DNA of 64,000 bases. Origin: Herbidospora mongoliensis. Lineage in GTDB: Bacteria > Actinomycetota > Actinomycetes > Streptosporangiales > Streptosporangiaceae. The DNA lies in assembly GCF_001570545.1 (NCBI RefSeq), contig NZ_BBXD01000028.1, positions 56,157 to 120,156 on the forward strand, written 5' to 3'. Shown here one piece after another: positions 51,766 through 59,849 of this stretch. The notes under the pieces are model-generated. The model had not been told where the DNA came from, searched no databases, and saw nothing but the letters and a program-made list of their open reading frames with translations. Numbering within the stretch: position 1 is the first letter of the stretch; every line of letters starts with the position of its first letter. A program made the position numbers and the translations under genes.

Positions 51766-52482
51766 CTAGACGAGCTGACGGCGGCGGCGCATCAGCAGGG
51801 TGCCGCCACCGGCGGCGACCAGGCCGAGGGCCAGGTAGAGGCCGGCGCCCGAGGCGAGCGGCACCGGGTCCACCGGGTCCAGGGTGGCCGGGCCGCAGGT
51901 GGACGAGCTCAGGATGATGTCGCCGACGCCCGACAGGGCGATCACGTGCATGCCGTGCACGGTCAGGCTGCCGTTGGGGTTGTTGATCTGCTCGTTGAGG
52001 CGGACCTCGATGAGCGGCAGCAGCGGCGGGATCTGGATCACGGTGTTCGGCGCCGGGTTGGCGGCCAGGCTGATGCCGAGAACCTGGGCGTTGGCCAGCG
52101 ACGTCGAGCCGGTCGTGGGCAGGCCGGTGGTGGCGGTGCACTCCGACTGGATGGCGCCCGCGCTGATGCCGATGCCGAGCAGGGTCGCGCTCAGGCCGTC
52201 GACCGACGCGCGCGCGGCCTCTGTGCCGACGGTGGTGTTCTGCTCGACCTCCACGCCGATGACGCCGGTCGACACGGTGCCGACGCTGAGCGACGCGAGC
52301 GACGCGGTCGGGTTGCCGAGGTTGGCCACCGGCGCGGGGCCGAAGGTGATGCCCAGCGGCAGGCTGATCTGCGCGCCGAAGGCGTTGACGGTGGTGCTTC
52401 GCGCGTGGGCGGTGCTCGTCATCCCCATCAGCAGCGTGGATACCGCCGCCATGGAAACAGCGAAAGTACGTCCGAAAAACAT
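51766..52482 (-). CDS. Choice-of-anchor P family secreted protein with C-terminal membrane anchor
   Basis: The ATG at 52482 has GGAGGG 8 nt upstream; GTG 52488 is the alternative. The 238-residue protein has a signal peptide (FFGRTFAVSMAAVSTLLMGM...AHA). Its beta-rich body has pairs typical of choice-of-anchor P (VDGLSATLLGIGISAG, PNTVIQIPPLLPLIEVRLNEQ, LTVHGMHVIALSGVGDIIL) and two Cys (QSECTATT, SSTCGPA) likely to pair. The tail DPVDPVPLASGAGLYLALGL...MRRRRQLV has a Pro-rich motif, one hydrophobic helix and an Arg cluster, the layout of a sorting signal. It lies 3.5 kb from an exosortase-like gene. Confidence 0.85.
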   Translation of the reverse strand: MFFGRTFAVSMAAVSTLLMGMTSTAHARSTTVNAFGAQISLPLGITFGPAPVANLGNPTASLASLSVGTVSTGVIGVEVEQNTTVGTEAARASVDGLSATLLGIGISAGAIQSECTATTGLPTTGSTSLANAQVLGISLAANPAPNTVIQIPPLLPLIEVRLNEQINNPNGSLTVHGMHVIALSGVGDIILSSSTCGPATLDPVDPVPLASGAGLYLALGLVAAGGGTLLMRRRRQLV

Positions 52483-52651
52483 ATGCACACCCTCCGCGGG
52501 CTTCCTATATCAGTCGATGACGCTCCAAGTTATGCGTGGGCCGAGCGGGAATCGGTAAGAGCCTGGCCAGTTCACTCCAGAGAGTGAGTGTCGCGGCGCC
52601 GGACGTGATTGATTCGCTCTTACATTGGGCCTTCGAAGAACAGGAGCCTAA

Positions 52652-53311
52652 ATGGGGACACGCGGAGCTGTCCGTCGGAAAACGTGCCAGATAGTCGTCG
52701 TCGACGAAGGGCCACTCGCACATCTCGCCCTGCACGCCTTTTTCCGGCAGGCCCCCGCATTCACGGTCGCCGCTTCCGCGACAACGGGAACGGAAGGGCG
52801 CAGAATCATTTCCCGGCTTATGCCGGAAATCGTGATATGCGAGACACGGATCGGCGACGACTGCGGCCTGGAACTGTGCCGGTGGATCGGCCTGGAGCAT
52901 CCCGGCGTGATGCCGGTGGTGCTCACCTCGGCCGACGACGTCAACCTGGCCCGCGCGGCGCTCGACGCGGGCGCGCACGCGTATCTGCTGAAGTCCTCGC
53001 CGCTTGAGGACCTGCTGTTCCACCTGGAGCGGGTGGCCGAGGGCCAGATCATCGTCGACGACCGGCTCGGCCGGTCGGCCGCCGCGCGCGGTGGCCACCG
53101 CACCCGGTTCGACCTCAGCCCGCGCGAACACGAAGTGCTGGAGGAGATCATCCTGGGCCTGGACAACCGGGCCATCGCCGGGCGGCTGTGCATCGCCCAC
53201 GAGACGGTGAAAACCCACGTCAAGGCGATCCTGCGCAAGATCGGGGCCCGCGACCGGGCCCACGCCATCGCGGTCGTGCTCGGCGACGCGCGCACCGGGA
53301 GCGGCTGGTGA
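52652..53311 (+). CDS. NarL/LuxR-type response regulator with atypical phospho-acceptor site
   Basis: The ATG at 52652 follows AGGAG by 5 nt. The 219-residue protein has a receiver domain (VVVDEGPLAHLALHAFF; LKSS with the conserved Lys) and a C-terminal LuxR HTH (LSPREHEVLEEIILGLDNRAIAGRLCIAHETVKTHV). The position normally holding the phosphorylated Asp is Glu64 (PEIVICETRIGDDCG), so it may be constitutively active or phosphorylation-independent. There is no histidine kinase nearby. Its stop overlaps the epimerase GTG (GTGA), so it likely governs this envelope locus. Confidence 0.87.
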   Translation: MGTRGAVRRKTCQIVVVDEGPLAHLALHAFFRQAPAFTVAASATTGTEGRRIISRLMPEIVICETRIGDDCGLELCRWIGLEHPGVMPVVLTSADDVNLARAALDAGAHAYLLKSSPLEDLLFHLERVAEGQIIVDDRLGRSAAARGGHRTRFDLSPREHEVLEEIILGLDNRAIAGRLCIAHETVKTHVKAILRKIGARDRAHAIAVVLGDARTGSGW

Positions 53312-54384
53312 AGCGGGTCTGCGTGGTGGCCGGCACCCGTCCCGAGGCGATCAAGCTCGGTCCCGTCGTGCCGGCGTTGCGGGAGTTCTTCGACGTCGAC
53401 GTGGTCTCCACCGGGCAGCACGGCGAGGTGGTGGCCGAGGTGCTGTCGCTGTTCGGCGCTCGCGTCGACCGGGACCTGCGCCGGTCGGGCGACTCGCTGG
53501 CCGCACTGACCTCATCGGTGATTCTCGGTCTCGACGAGGTGTTCTCGCAGATCGGTCCCGATCTGGTGGTCGTCCAAGGGGACACCACCTCGGCGTTCGG
53601 GGGCGCGCTGGCGGCGTACCTGCGGCAGATCCCGGTCGCCCACGTGGAGGCGGGGCTGCGCAGCCACCAGTCCACGCCGTTCCCCGAGGAGGTGAACCGG
53701 CGGCTGATCGCGACACTGGCCGATCTTCACCTGGCGCCGACGCCGACCGCCAGGGACAACCTGCTGAACGAGCGGATCCCGGCCGATCGGGTGCTGGTCA
53801 CCGGGAACACCGTGGTCGACGCGCTGGCGACCGTACTGGCCGACCGGCCGCCGCCCCGGGAACGGCCGCTGGTGGTGATCACCGCGCATCGGCGCGAGTC
53901 GTGGGGCGAGCCCATGCGGCGCATCGCCCGCGTCGCCGACCGGCTCGCCGCCGGCCATCCCGGCGTCGACTTCGTCGTCGCCACCCATCTCAATCCGGCG
54001 GTACGTCAGGTGTTCGACCAGGTCGTCCGGCCTCGGGCCAACATCCGGTGCGTGCCACCGATGGCCTACCGGGAGTTCGCCCGGCTGCTGGCCGTCAGCG
54101 CGCTGGCGATCACCGACTCGGGCGGCATCCAGGAGGAGGCCGCCGCGCTCGGCCTGCCCGTGCTGGTCATGCGCGAGTCGACCGAACGGGTCGAGGCCCT
54201 CGACGGCGGCGGCGCCCACCTCGTCGGCACCGACGAGGAACTGGTCGCCAAGACCGCCGGGCTGTTCCTCCAGTCGGCCGTGGCCGGCCGGGTCAGGCAC
54301 GTCGCGCCCTGCCACTACGGCGACGGCCACGCCGCCGCGCGGGTCGCTCAGGCCTGCGCGGAACTCATCCATCAAGAAAACTGA
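53308..54384 (+). CDS. wecB: UDP-N-acetylglucosamine 2-epimerase (non-hydrolysing)
   Basis: This 358-residue protein starts CVVAGTRPEAIKLGPVVPAL, the family hallmark. It continues with VVVQGDTTSAFGGALAAY, VAHVEAGLRSHQSTPFPEEVNR, VTGNTVVDAL, ITAHRRESWG and the C-terminal TDSGGIQEEAAALGLPVLVMRESTERVE. The enzyme converts UDP-GlcNAc to UDP-ManNAc for teichoic-acid linkage units or other envelope polysaccharides. The GTG start is inside the regulator's stop. It sits directly before the LPFTG mini-protein and near the GT2 and exosortase genes. Confidence 0.92.
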   Translation: MKRVCVVAGTRPEAIKLGPVVPALREFFDVDVVSTGQHGEVVAEVLSLFGARVDRDLRRSGDSLAALTSSVILGLDEVFSQIGPDLVVVQGDTTSAFGGALAAYLRQIPVAHVEAGLRSHQSTPFPEEVNRRLIATLADLHLAPTPTARDNLLNERIPADRVLVTGNTVVDALATVLADRPPPRERPLVVITAHRRESWGEPMRRIARVADRLAAGHPGVDFVVATHLNPAVRQVFDQVVRPRANIRCVPPMAYREFARLLAVSALAITDSGGIQEEAAALGLPVLVMRESTERVEALDGGGAHLVGTDEELVAKTAGLFLQSAVAGRVRHVAPCHYGDGHAAARVAQACAELIHQEN

Positions 54385-54393
54385 GGTGTACTT

Positions 54394-54549
54394 GTGTACG
54401 GATCCTGGGGACACGGCCCGCGCTGGCAGACCGGTGTCCCACTCGCCGTGTTGCCTTTCACCGGAATTCCCCTGCTGGTGATCGTCACATTGGCGGTTGT
54501 CCTGATCGTCGGCGGGGCTTTGTTGTTCCGGATGCACCAGGTGCGGTGA
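54394..54549 (+). CDS. 51-residue protein consisting mostly of an LPFTG sorting signal
   Basis: A GTG at 54394 with GAGG about 8 nt upstream begins 9 bp after the epimerase stop. The product starts MYGSWGHGPRWQTGVPLAV, then has LPFTG at residues 20-24, a hydrophobic helix of about 22 residues (IPLLVIVTLAVVLIVGGALL) and a basic RMHQVR end. This is the exact order of a cell-wall sorting signal, but there is no signal peptide or cargo domain in front. It may be a membrane peptide used by the nearby exosortase or a sortase, a regulatory decoy, or a remnant of a larger surface protein. Confidence 0.65.
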   Translation: MYGSWGHGPRWQTGVPLAVLPFTGIPLLVIVTLAVVLIVGGALLFRMHQVR

Positions 54550-54571
54550 TATGTTCCGGCGGCCCGGGATT

Positions 54572-55939
54572 TCACATCTCCCGGGCCACGGGCGTTCCCG
54601 CGACATGTGTCTCGGCATTTCTGCGGGTTTTGGCCCAGCCGCTTCTTCCGCGTATCACCCGCCAGAAGGCGCGCCATGACGTGATGTAGAAATTGTAAAT
54701 GTAGAAGGCGTAAGCGAACCCGTACAGCAGACTCTTACCGAGGCCGATCCCGGGTTCGCAGCGCCACCAGTAAAGCGGCCCCCAGATGACGAACGGCAGA
54801 ATGCCGAAGGCACCGTAGATGGCGAACAGGATCCAGCCGCCCTCCAGCAGCCACCACGACATCCCGGCCGGATCGGCGATCACCCGGCTGGCGAGATAGA
54901 TCATCGGGATCGGGTAGATGAGCGTCCCGACGAGCTGCATCCACGGCTGCGACAGGTAGTAGAGCACTTCGAGCGCGCCGAGGCTGCTGAACCTGGCCGA
55001 CCGCCAGATCTGCGGCAGATACTTGGCGCACTGCATGGTCCCCTGGCCCCAGCGGGTGCGCTGGGTGATCAGCCGCCGGAACGACCACAGGCCCTCCTGC
55101 TCGACCCACGTGTCCGGGGTGTACTCGTTGCGCTCCCCCGCCAGCAGCAGCTGCACCCCGAGCTCGAAGTCCTCCAGCAGCGAGCCGCCCCACGGCCGCC
55201 GCTCCTCGCCCGCGATCTTCTCCAGCGCGCTCAGCCGGGTGAGCTGCCCGTTCCCGCCCATCGCGACCGTGCCGCTGCGCCGCCGGCCGAGCTGGATGGC
55301 CGAGATCGGCCCCCGGAACTCCAGGTCCTGCATCCGGACCAGCAGCCGCCCGAACGCGTTCTTGAAGCGGCCCCGCTCCGGGCACGGGTTCCGGTCGTCG
55401 CGGTTGACCATCCACACGTCGACCTGCACGGCCCCGATCGCGAGGTCGCCGAACAGCTTCTCGCCCGCGCACACGCTCAGCATGTTCGGGGCGGGCCGCC
55501 CGTCGGCGTCCAGGACGCAGACCACGTGCCGGGTCCGGTCGGCGTCCGGCGAGAGGAAGTCGTCGAGCGCGCGGTAGGCCGCGTTGAGCGCGTCCCCCTT
55601 GCCGGTACGCGCCTCCGGGCTCCTGCGCCTGACCAGGTGCACCCGCGCGTCGGTGCCGGCGATCTCCTCGACGATGCGGGCCGTGTCGTCCTCGGAGCCG
55701 TCGTCGACCACCCAGATGTTGACGTGGGAGAACCGTTCGCGCAGGTAGTGCAGGGTCGCCCCGATGACCGCCGCCTCGTCGCGGCACGGGATGAACAGGT
55801 GCCACTCGAACGCGGCCGGGTTCCCCGCGGGGTCGGGCCGCTGCCGCAGGTAGGGCCGGACGATGGTGAGCACGTAGGTGAGGAAGGTGACGCTCAGGAA
55901 CAGCGCGAAGGCCTGGGTCAGCCCCAGCAGATAGCCCAT
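54572..55939 (-). CDS. Membrane processive family-2 glycosyltransferase
   Basis: The ATG at 55939 shares its A with the exosortase stop (TGATG). The 455-residue protein has an N-terminal helix, a GT2 domain with IPCRDEAAVIGATLHYLRE, VVDDGSEDDT, DAD in CVLDADGRP, the acceptor-site ED in LLEDFELGVQLL and QRTRWGQG (Q-x-x-RW), then about four C-terminal helices. This motif set marks processive enzymes of the cellulose/hyaluronan/poly-GlcNAc synthase type. In Gram-positive XrtG systems a GT2 accompanies the exosortase; here the two are coupled, with the exosortase first. Confidence 0.9.
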   Translation of the reverse strand: MGYLLGLTQAFALFLSVTFLTYVLTIVRPYLRQRPDPAGNPAAFEWHLFIPCRDEAAVIGATLHYLRERFSHVNIWVVDDGSEDDTARIVEEIAGTDARVHLVRRRSPEARTGKGDALNAAYRALDDFLSPDADRTRHVVCVLDADGRPAPNMLSVCAGEKLFGDLAIGAVQVDVWMVNRDDRNPCPERGRFKNAFGRLLVRMQDLEFRGPISAIQLGRRRSGTVAMGGNGQLTRLSALEKIAGEERRPWGGSLLEDFELGVQLLLAGERNEYTPDTWVEQEGLWSFRRLITQRTRWGQGTMQCAKYLPQIWRSARFSSLGALEVLYYLSQPWMQLVGTLIYPIPMIYLASRVIADPAGMSWWLLEGGWILFAIYGAFGILPFVIWGPLYWWRCEPGIGLGKSLLYGFAYAFYIYNFYITSWRAFWRVIRGRSGWAKTRRNAETHVAGTPVAREM

Positions 55940-56454
55940 CAGCTCTTCTCCCGGTGCCGCACGCCGCGCACCGTCAGGAGCGTGTACGCCACCAGCGCCA
56001 CCCCGATGCCGAACACACTGATCACCGACCCGACCATGGTGTGCCCCCAGTAGTACCCGGGCTCGAACCCCAGCCCCTTGATCAGCACCACCACGGCCAG
56101 GATGCGGATCTGGTTGCTCGCGAACAGCACCACGACCGCGACCGCCAGCGCGGCCAGCGGCCAGACGCTCGTCTTCTTCGACAGCCAGAGGATCAGCATC
56201 GTGACCCCCAGCAGCGGCACGACCAGAAACCCGGACGTGCACTCGGGCGAGATCCACAGCCCGTGCGCGTCCCCGGTCTCCTCGTTGAACGACACGATCG
56301 CCATCACCGAGTTGACCGCCGTCTCGGTCCGCGCGAACAGCGCGACCACGTGAGAGGCCAGCACCGCCTCCCAGCCCCGCACCCGGTCGTCGACCAGCAG
56401 CACGACCCCCAGCAGCAGGCCAAGCACCCCCGAAAGGGCCACCCGAACGGCCAT
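55939..56454 (-). CDS. Exosortase/archaeosortase-family protein (XrtG-like)
   Basis: This 171-residue polytopic membrane protein has about six helices. It has the three expected catalytic residues on the outer side: Cys72 in SPECTSGF, Arg117 in SNQIRI and His138 in WGHTMVGS. Cys-to-Arg and Arg-to-His spacing is like that of Gram-positive XrtG proteins as I recall them. Exosortases cut and attach proteins at a C-terminal motif-helix-basic signal. An AGGGGGG box precedes the ATG. The gene is coupled to a GT2 glycosyltransferase. Candidate substrates nearby are the choice-of-anchor P protein and the LPFTG mini-protein. Confidence 0.82.
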   Translation of the reverse strand: MAVRVALSGVLGLLLGVVLLVDDRVRGWEAVLASHVVALFARTETAVNSVMAIVSFNEETGDAHGLWISPECTSGFLVVPLLGVTMLILWLSKKTSVWPLAALAVAVVVLFASNQIRILAVVVLIKGLGFEPGYYWGHTMVGSVISVFGIGVALVAYTLLTVRGVRHREKS

Positions 56455-56624
56455 GTTCCCCCCTCTTGAACGACCTGCAACCTAGCCGCGCGCGGCGTTT
56501 CCGCCCCCGAAACACGCCCGGCGGCTCACTCGGAAGGGTCAGTGACCGCGCGCCCCACGAGCTTCGGGTCCCGCCCGCTTGTTACGGTGCCGCGAGTTTT
56601 CTCTGACGCCCCGAGGAGGTCCCC

Positions 56625-57350
56625 TTGCTTCTTTGGGGCAGATGCACAGCGCTGCTGCTGCTCTGCGCGACGGCCTGCACCGCCGCCACGACCACGCACC
56701 CGAGCGCTTCGATGCCCGTGGGCAGCTGCCACGTGATGTCCCAGCCCGAGGAGTTGTACGCCCTCAGCGACGTCCGGCCCCCCGTCCCGTGCCACCGGCC
56801 CCACCAGACCGAGACCTACCTGGTGACCCAGCTCTCCGGGCCCCTGGCCTCGGCCCCGATCAGACCACCCCACGAACTCCTGGTCCCGATGGTGACCGCG
56901 GGCTGCGACTACCGCCCGATCCGGCCGTATCTGGCCGCCGGCCCGCACGACGCCCAGTGGGGCGTGTCGGTCTGGGGCAAGGTGCCGACGCCCGACGAGT
57001 GGGCGGCCGGCGACCGCACCCTGCGCTGCGACCTGCTGGTCCCCACGACCCACCCGAACGGCGGCCCGACGCTGACGGCCCCCCTGCGCGGGATCATGGC
57101 CCGGCCGGAGTCGGCCGCGATCCGCCGCTGCAACCTGGAGGGCCGCGACCTGCAGTGCGCGCTGCCCCACGAGTGGGAGTGGGTCGAGCCACAGGGCCTG
57201 ACCCGGAACCGCTGCCGCGCGAACGCGGCGATGTTCGCCGGAGGGCTGAGGGGGCTGCGGATCCGGCTGGGCCGGGACCGGTCGTGCTGGGTCGGCCAGG
57301 AACGCCACCGGATCTCCGTCGGAACCCTGCGCAACGGGATGATGGCATGA
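56625..57350 (+). CDS. Septum-formation-family lipoprotein
   Basis: The start is TTG at 56625 with GAGGAGG 5 nt upstream. The 241-residue product has a short signal ending in a lipobox-like LLLLCATAC. It then shows the septum-formation pattern of spaced Cys and PH motifs: GSCHVM, PPVPCHRPHQTETYLV, GCDYRP, LRCDLLVP, RRCNLEGRDLQCALPHEWEWV and NRCRANAAMFAG. It is predicted to be extracytoplasmic and disulfide-rich. Its stop overlaps the next gene's ATG (ATGA), so the two are coupled. Exact role in septation or envelope is unproven. Confidence 0.75.
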   Translation: MLLWGRCTALLLLCATACTAATTTHPSASMPVGSCHVMSQPEELYALSDVRPPVPCHRPHQTETYLVTQLSGPLASAPIRPPHELLVPMVTAGCDYRPIRPYLAAGPHDAQWGVSVWGKVPTPDEWAAGDRTLRCDLLVPTTHPNGGPTLTAPLRGIMARPESAAIRRCNLEGRDLQCALPHEWEWVEPQGLTRNRCRANAAMFAGGLRGLRIRLGRDRSCWVGQERHRISVGTLRNGMMA

Positions 57351-58933
57351 CCCTCGACCAGCACGAATCCGGCGGCCCGACGGCCTGGGGCGACAGATTC
57401 CCGGACCAGCCCGCCTCGCGCAGACGCCGCCTGGCCTGGCTCGGCTCCCGCCCTCGAACTCAGCCGACCCTCGGCGCTCCCGAGTCCGACGCGGGCAAGC
57501 ATCGGCGGACCTGGCTCGTGCCCGGGTCTCGGCGGGCACGGCAGAGGGGGGTTCGCCGATATCCGCTGGTGGCGGTGATCGTCGGGGTCGTGTGGGCGGC
57601 GATCATGCAGGTTCGGCTGTTCGCCGGGGGGCATGTCGGGCTCGCCGGGTTCGGTGAGAACCTGCCCTGCCGGCTCGGGCTGGCCAGCTTCGGGAACCGG
57701 GCCCTGGCGGGGTGGGAACACGTACAGCCGACCTGGACCTCGCATGCGTGGACGGGTGAGACCTGCCCGCCCGAACTCTCGACGGCCCTGCTCGCGCAGG
57801 CCGCGGGGAAGTGGCTGACGCCGCTGCTCGGTTATCCCGGCGCGCTCGACCTGCGCGCGCTCGGGGTCATGTTCGGGCTGCTCATCGGCGTGATCTGCGG
57901 GCTGCTCGTGGCGGTCGTCCCGGGGAGGCCGGTGGTCCGGGTGGCCTTCGCCTCGGCGGTCGGGCTGGTCTACGCCGACGCCGCGTTCGCCGGCTATCTG
58001 ATCTCGCCCTACGCGGAACCGACCGCGCTGGTGGCCGCCGGGTTCCTCGTGGTCGCGCTGCTGTTCCTCTGGGAGCGTCCGACGGTGCCGCGCGTGCTGG
58101 CGACGGCGGCCCCGGCGCTGCTGGTGATCGGGGCCCGGCCGGAGTATGTGACGTTCGTGCCGGTGGTCGCGTTCGCACTGCTCTGGGTGCGGGGCCGCCG
58201 GATCGTGGCGCTCATGGTCGCCACGTGGCTGGCCGGGATCGGGATCTTCCACACCGTCACCGAGGCGCGGTTCGACGACCACAAGGTCGTCTTCCAGACC
58301 ATCCTGTACGACGACCCGACCGCCGCCGCCGACCTCACCTCACTCGGCCTGGATCCGAAGCTCGCCCCGGCGGCCGGGCTGTCGCGCAACAGCGCCGGCT
58401 GGGTGTCGTTCGCCGACAGGTACCACCGCACCGCCCACCCCTCCCCGCTGCGGGTCGCCGGTTTCTACGCGACCCGTCCGTGGCACGCCATCCGTACCGT
58501 CGGATGGGGTTTCCAGGGCGTCGCCGGCCTCAGCCCCCACTACCTGGGCTCCTATCCGGAGGGCGCGGGCAGGCCCGAGGGCGCGCGGGAACACCGGGTC
58601 GTCGTCTACTCGACGCTCTGGGAGATCCTCAGGAAGGGCCCGCTGCTGACGCTGGTGCTCTGGGTCGCGACGGCCGGCGCCGGTTATCTGGTCGTGCGCC
58701 GCCGCTCCCTGACCGCGTCCGAGAAGACGCTGGGACGTCTGGCGGTCGTCCTCCCGCTCGCCGCGATGGCCCAGTTCGCCGTGGTCATCCTCGTCCACGG
58801 CCGGGTCGAGACGGTCCGGCACATGGCCATGACGAGCTGGCTCACCGCCCTGTGCGTCCCGGTGCTGGCCATGGCCGTCACCCTGGTCATGACCCGGCTC
58901 AGCCCGACCCCCCGCTGGCAGCACTCCAACTAA
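57347..58933 (+). CDS. Polytopic membrane protein of unknown function (glycosyltransferase-like topology)
   Basis: This 528-residue protein has a cytoplasmic Arg/Pro-rich head of about 70 residues (SRRRRLAWLGSRPRTQP) and about ten hydrophobic segments. A large external loop sits after the first helix (GLASFGNRALAGWEHVQPTW ... CPPEL), with another before the last helices. The pattern resembles GT-C transferases or polymerases, but no acidic catalytic pair stands out in the first loop, so the function is left open. It is coupled to the septum-formation-like gene and lies in the envelope locus. Confidence 0.7.
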   Translation: MTLDQHESGGPTAWGDRFPDQPASRRRRLAWLGSRPRTQPTLGAPESDAGKHRRTWLVPGSRRARQRGVRRYPLVAVIVGVVWAAIMQVRLFAGGHVGLAGFGENLPCRLGLASFGNRALAGWEHVQPTWTSHAWTGETCPPELSTALLAQAAGKWLTPLLGYPGALDLRALGVMFGLLIGVICGLLVAVVPGRPVVRVAFASAVGLVYADAAFAGYLISPYAEPTALVAAGFLVVALLFLWERPTVPRVLATAAPALLVIGARPEYVTFVPVVAFALLWVRGRRIVALMVATWLAGIGIFHTVTEARFDDHKVVFQTILYDDPTAAADLTSLGLDPKLAPAAGLSRNSAGWVSFADRYHRTAHPSPLRVAGFYATRPWHAIRTVGWGFQGVAGLSPHYLGSYPEGAGRPEGAREHRVVVYSTLWEILRKGPLLTLVLWVATAGAGYLVVRRRSLTASEKTLGRLAVVLPLAAMAQFAVVILVHGRVETVRHMAMTSWLTALCVPVLAMAVTLVMTRLSPTPRWQHSN

Positions 58934-59111
58934 TTCATGCGCATCTTTTTTTCTCAATTGCACGAATTAAAACGTTGATGCTCCACCTCATCCCGTATGT
59001 GAGAAACTATCGGGGCCCGAGTTGTGACGGCGTCTCCCCCACGGGTGGATAAACCCAAAGCCGTCCTCGAGCGAGGGCCTCATCGCGTTTCGCTCTCGGA
59101 GGTCATGAGAA

Positions 59112-59849
59112 ATGGCACAGGTGTCACTGCGTCCGCAGAAGACGGCCATGTTGGTCGCGCAGCGCATCGTCGCGGACATCAACCGCCGCGGCAACACCAT
59201 CGGCGACCGGCTCCCTCCCGAACGCGCCATGCTCGACACCTATGAAGTCGGCCGCGGCACCCTCCGCGAATCCCTGCGTTTCCTCGAACTCCAGGGCGTG
59301 CTTTCCCTCAAGCCCGGCCCCGGCGGCGGCCCGGTCGTCCAGCAACCCGACGCGACCAGCCTCGTCACCGCGCTGACCCTGCTCCTGCAGTTCGAGAACG
59401 CCCCGTTCCGCACGGTCGCCGAGGCCCGCGGCGCCCTGGAACCGTTTTTGGCCGGCCTGGCCGCCGAGAGAATCGGCGACGAACAACTCGCGGCGCTCAA
59501 GTCGAGCGTGGACGAGATGCGCACCCATCTCAACGACCAGAGCGTCTTCCTGGCCGAGAACAAACGATTCCACGACATCATCGCCCGCAGCTCGGGCAAC
59601 ACGATGTTCGGCTACCTCATCGACGCGCTACTGGGAATCCTCGACGGTTCGGCCATCGGAATCGACTATCCGGAAACGCGACGTTCGGCCGTGCACCGCG
59701 CCCACGTGAAGATTTACGAGGCCATCCGCGACCGTTCCCCGGAAGCGTCGGCCGCCGCCATGGCCACGCACATCGAGGAGTACGTGAAATACGCCGAACG
59801 CAAATTCCCCGAGGTACTGGCCGCCCCGATCGTGTGGGGCACCGTCTAG
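59112..59849 (+). CDS. FadR-type GntR transcriptional regulator
   Basis: The ATG at 59112 has GGAGG about 9 nt upstream. The 245-residue protein has the GntR HTH (IGDRLPPERAMLDTYEVGRGTLRESLRFLELQGVLSLKPGPGGGP) and an FCD effector domain (EARGALEPFLAGLAAERI; NKRFHDIIARSSGN; RAHVKIYEAIRDRSPE). It has no adjacent metabolic operon, so its target is likely elsewhere. The AT-rich 178 bp upstream probably contain its promoter. Its stop shares CTAG with the convergent gene. Confidence 0.88.
   Translation: MAQVSLRPQKTAMLVAQRIVADINRRGNTIGDRLPPERAMLDTYEVGRGTLRESLRFLELQGVLSLKPGPGGGPVVQQPDATSLVTALTLLLQFENAPFRTVAEARGALEPFLAGLAAERIGDEQLAALKSSVDEMRTHLNDQSVFLAENKRFHDIIARSSGNTMFGYLIDALLGILDGSAIGIDYPETRRSAVHRAHVKIYEAIRDRSPEASAAAMATHIEEYVKYAERKFPEVLAAPIVWGTV

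Noticed and set aside
52573..52586. CACTC-4-GAGTG repeat upstream of the response regulator
   Set aside because: Arms of only 5 bp in GC-rich DNA are too short to call an operator.
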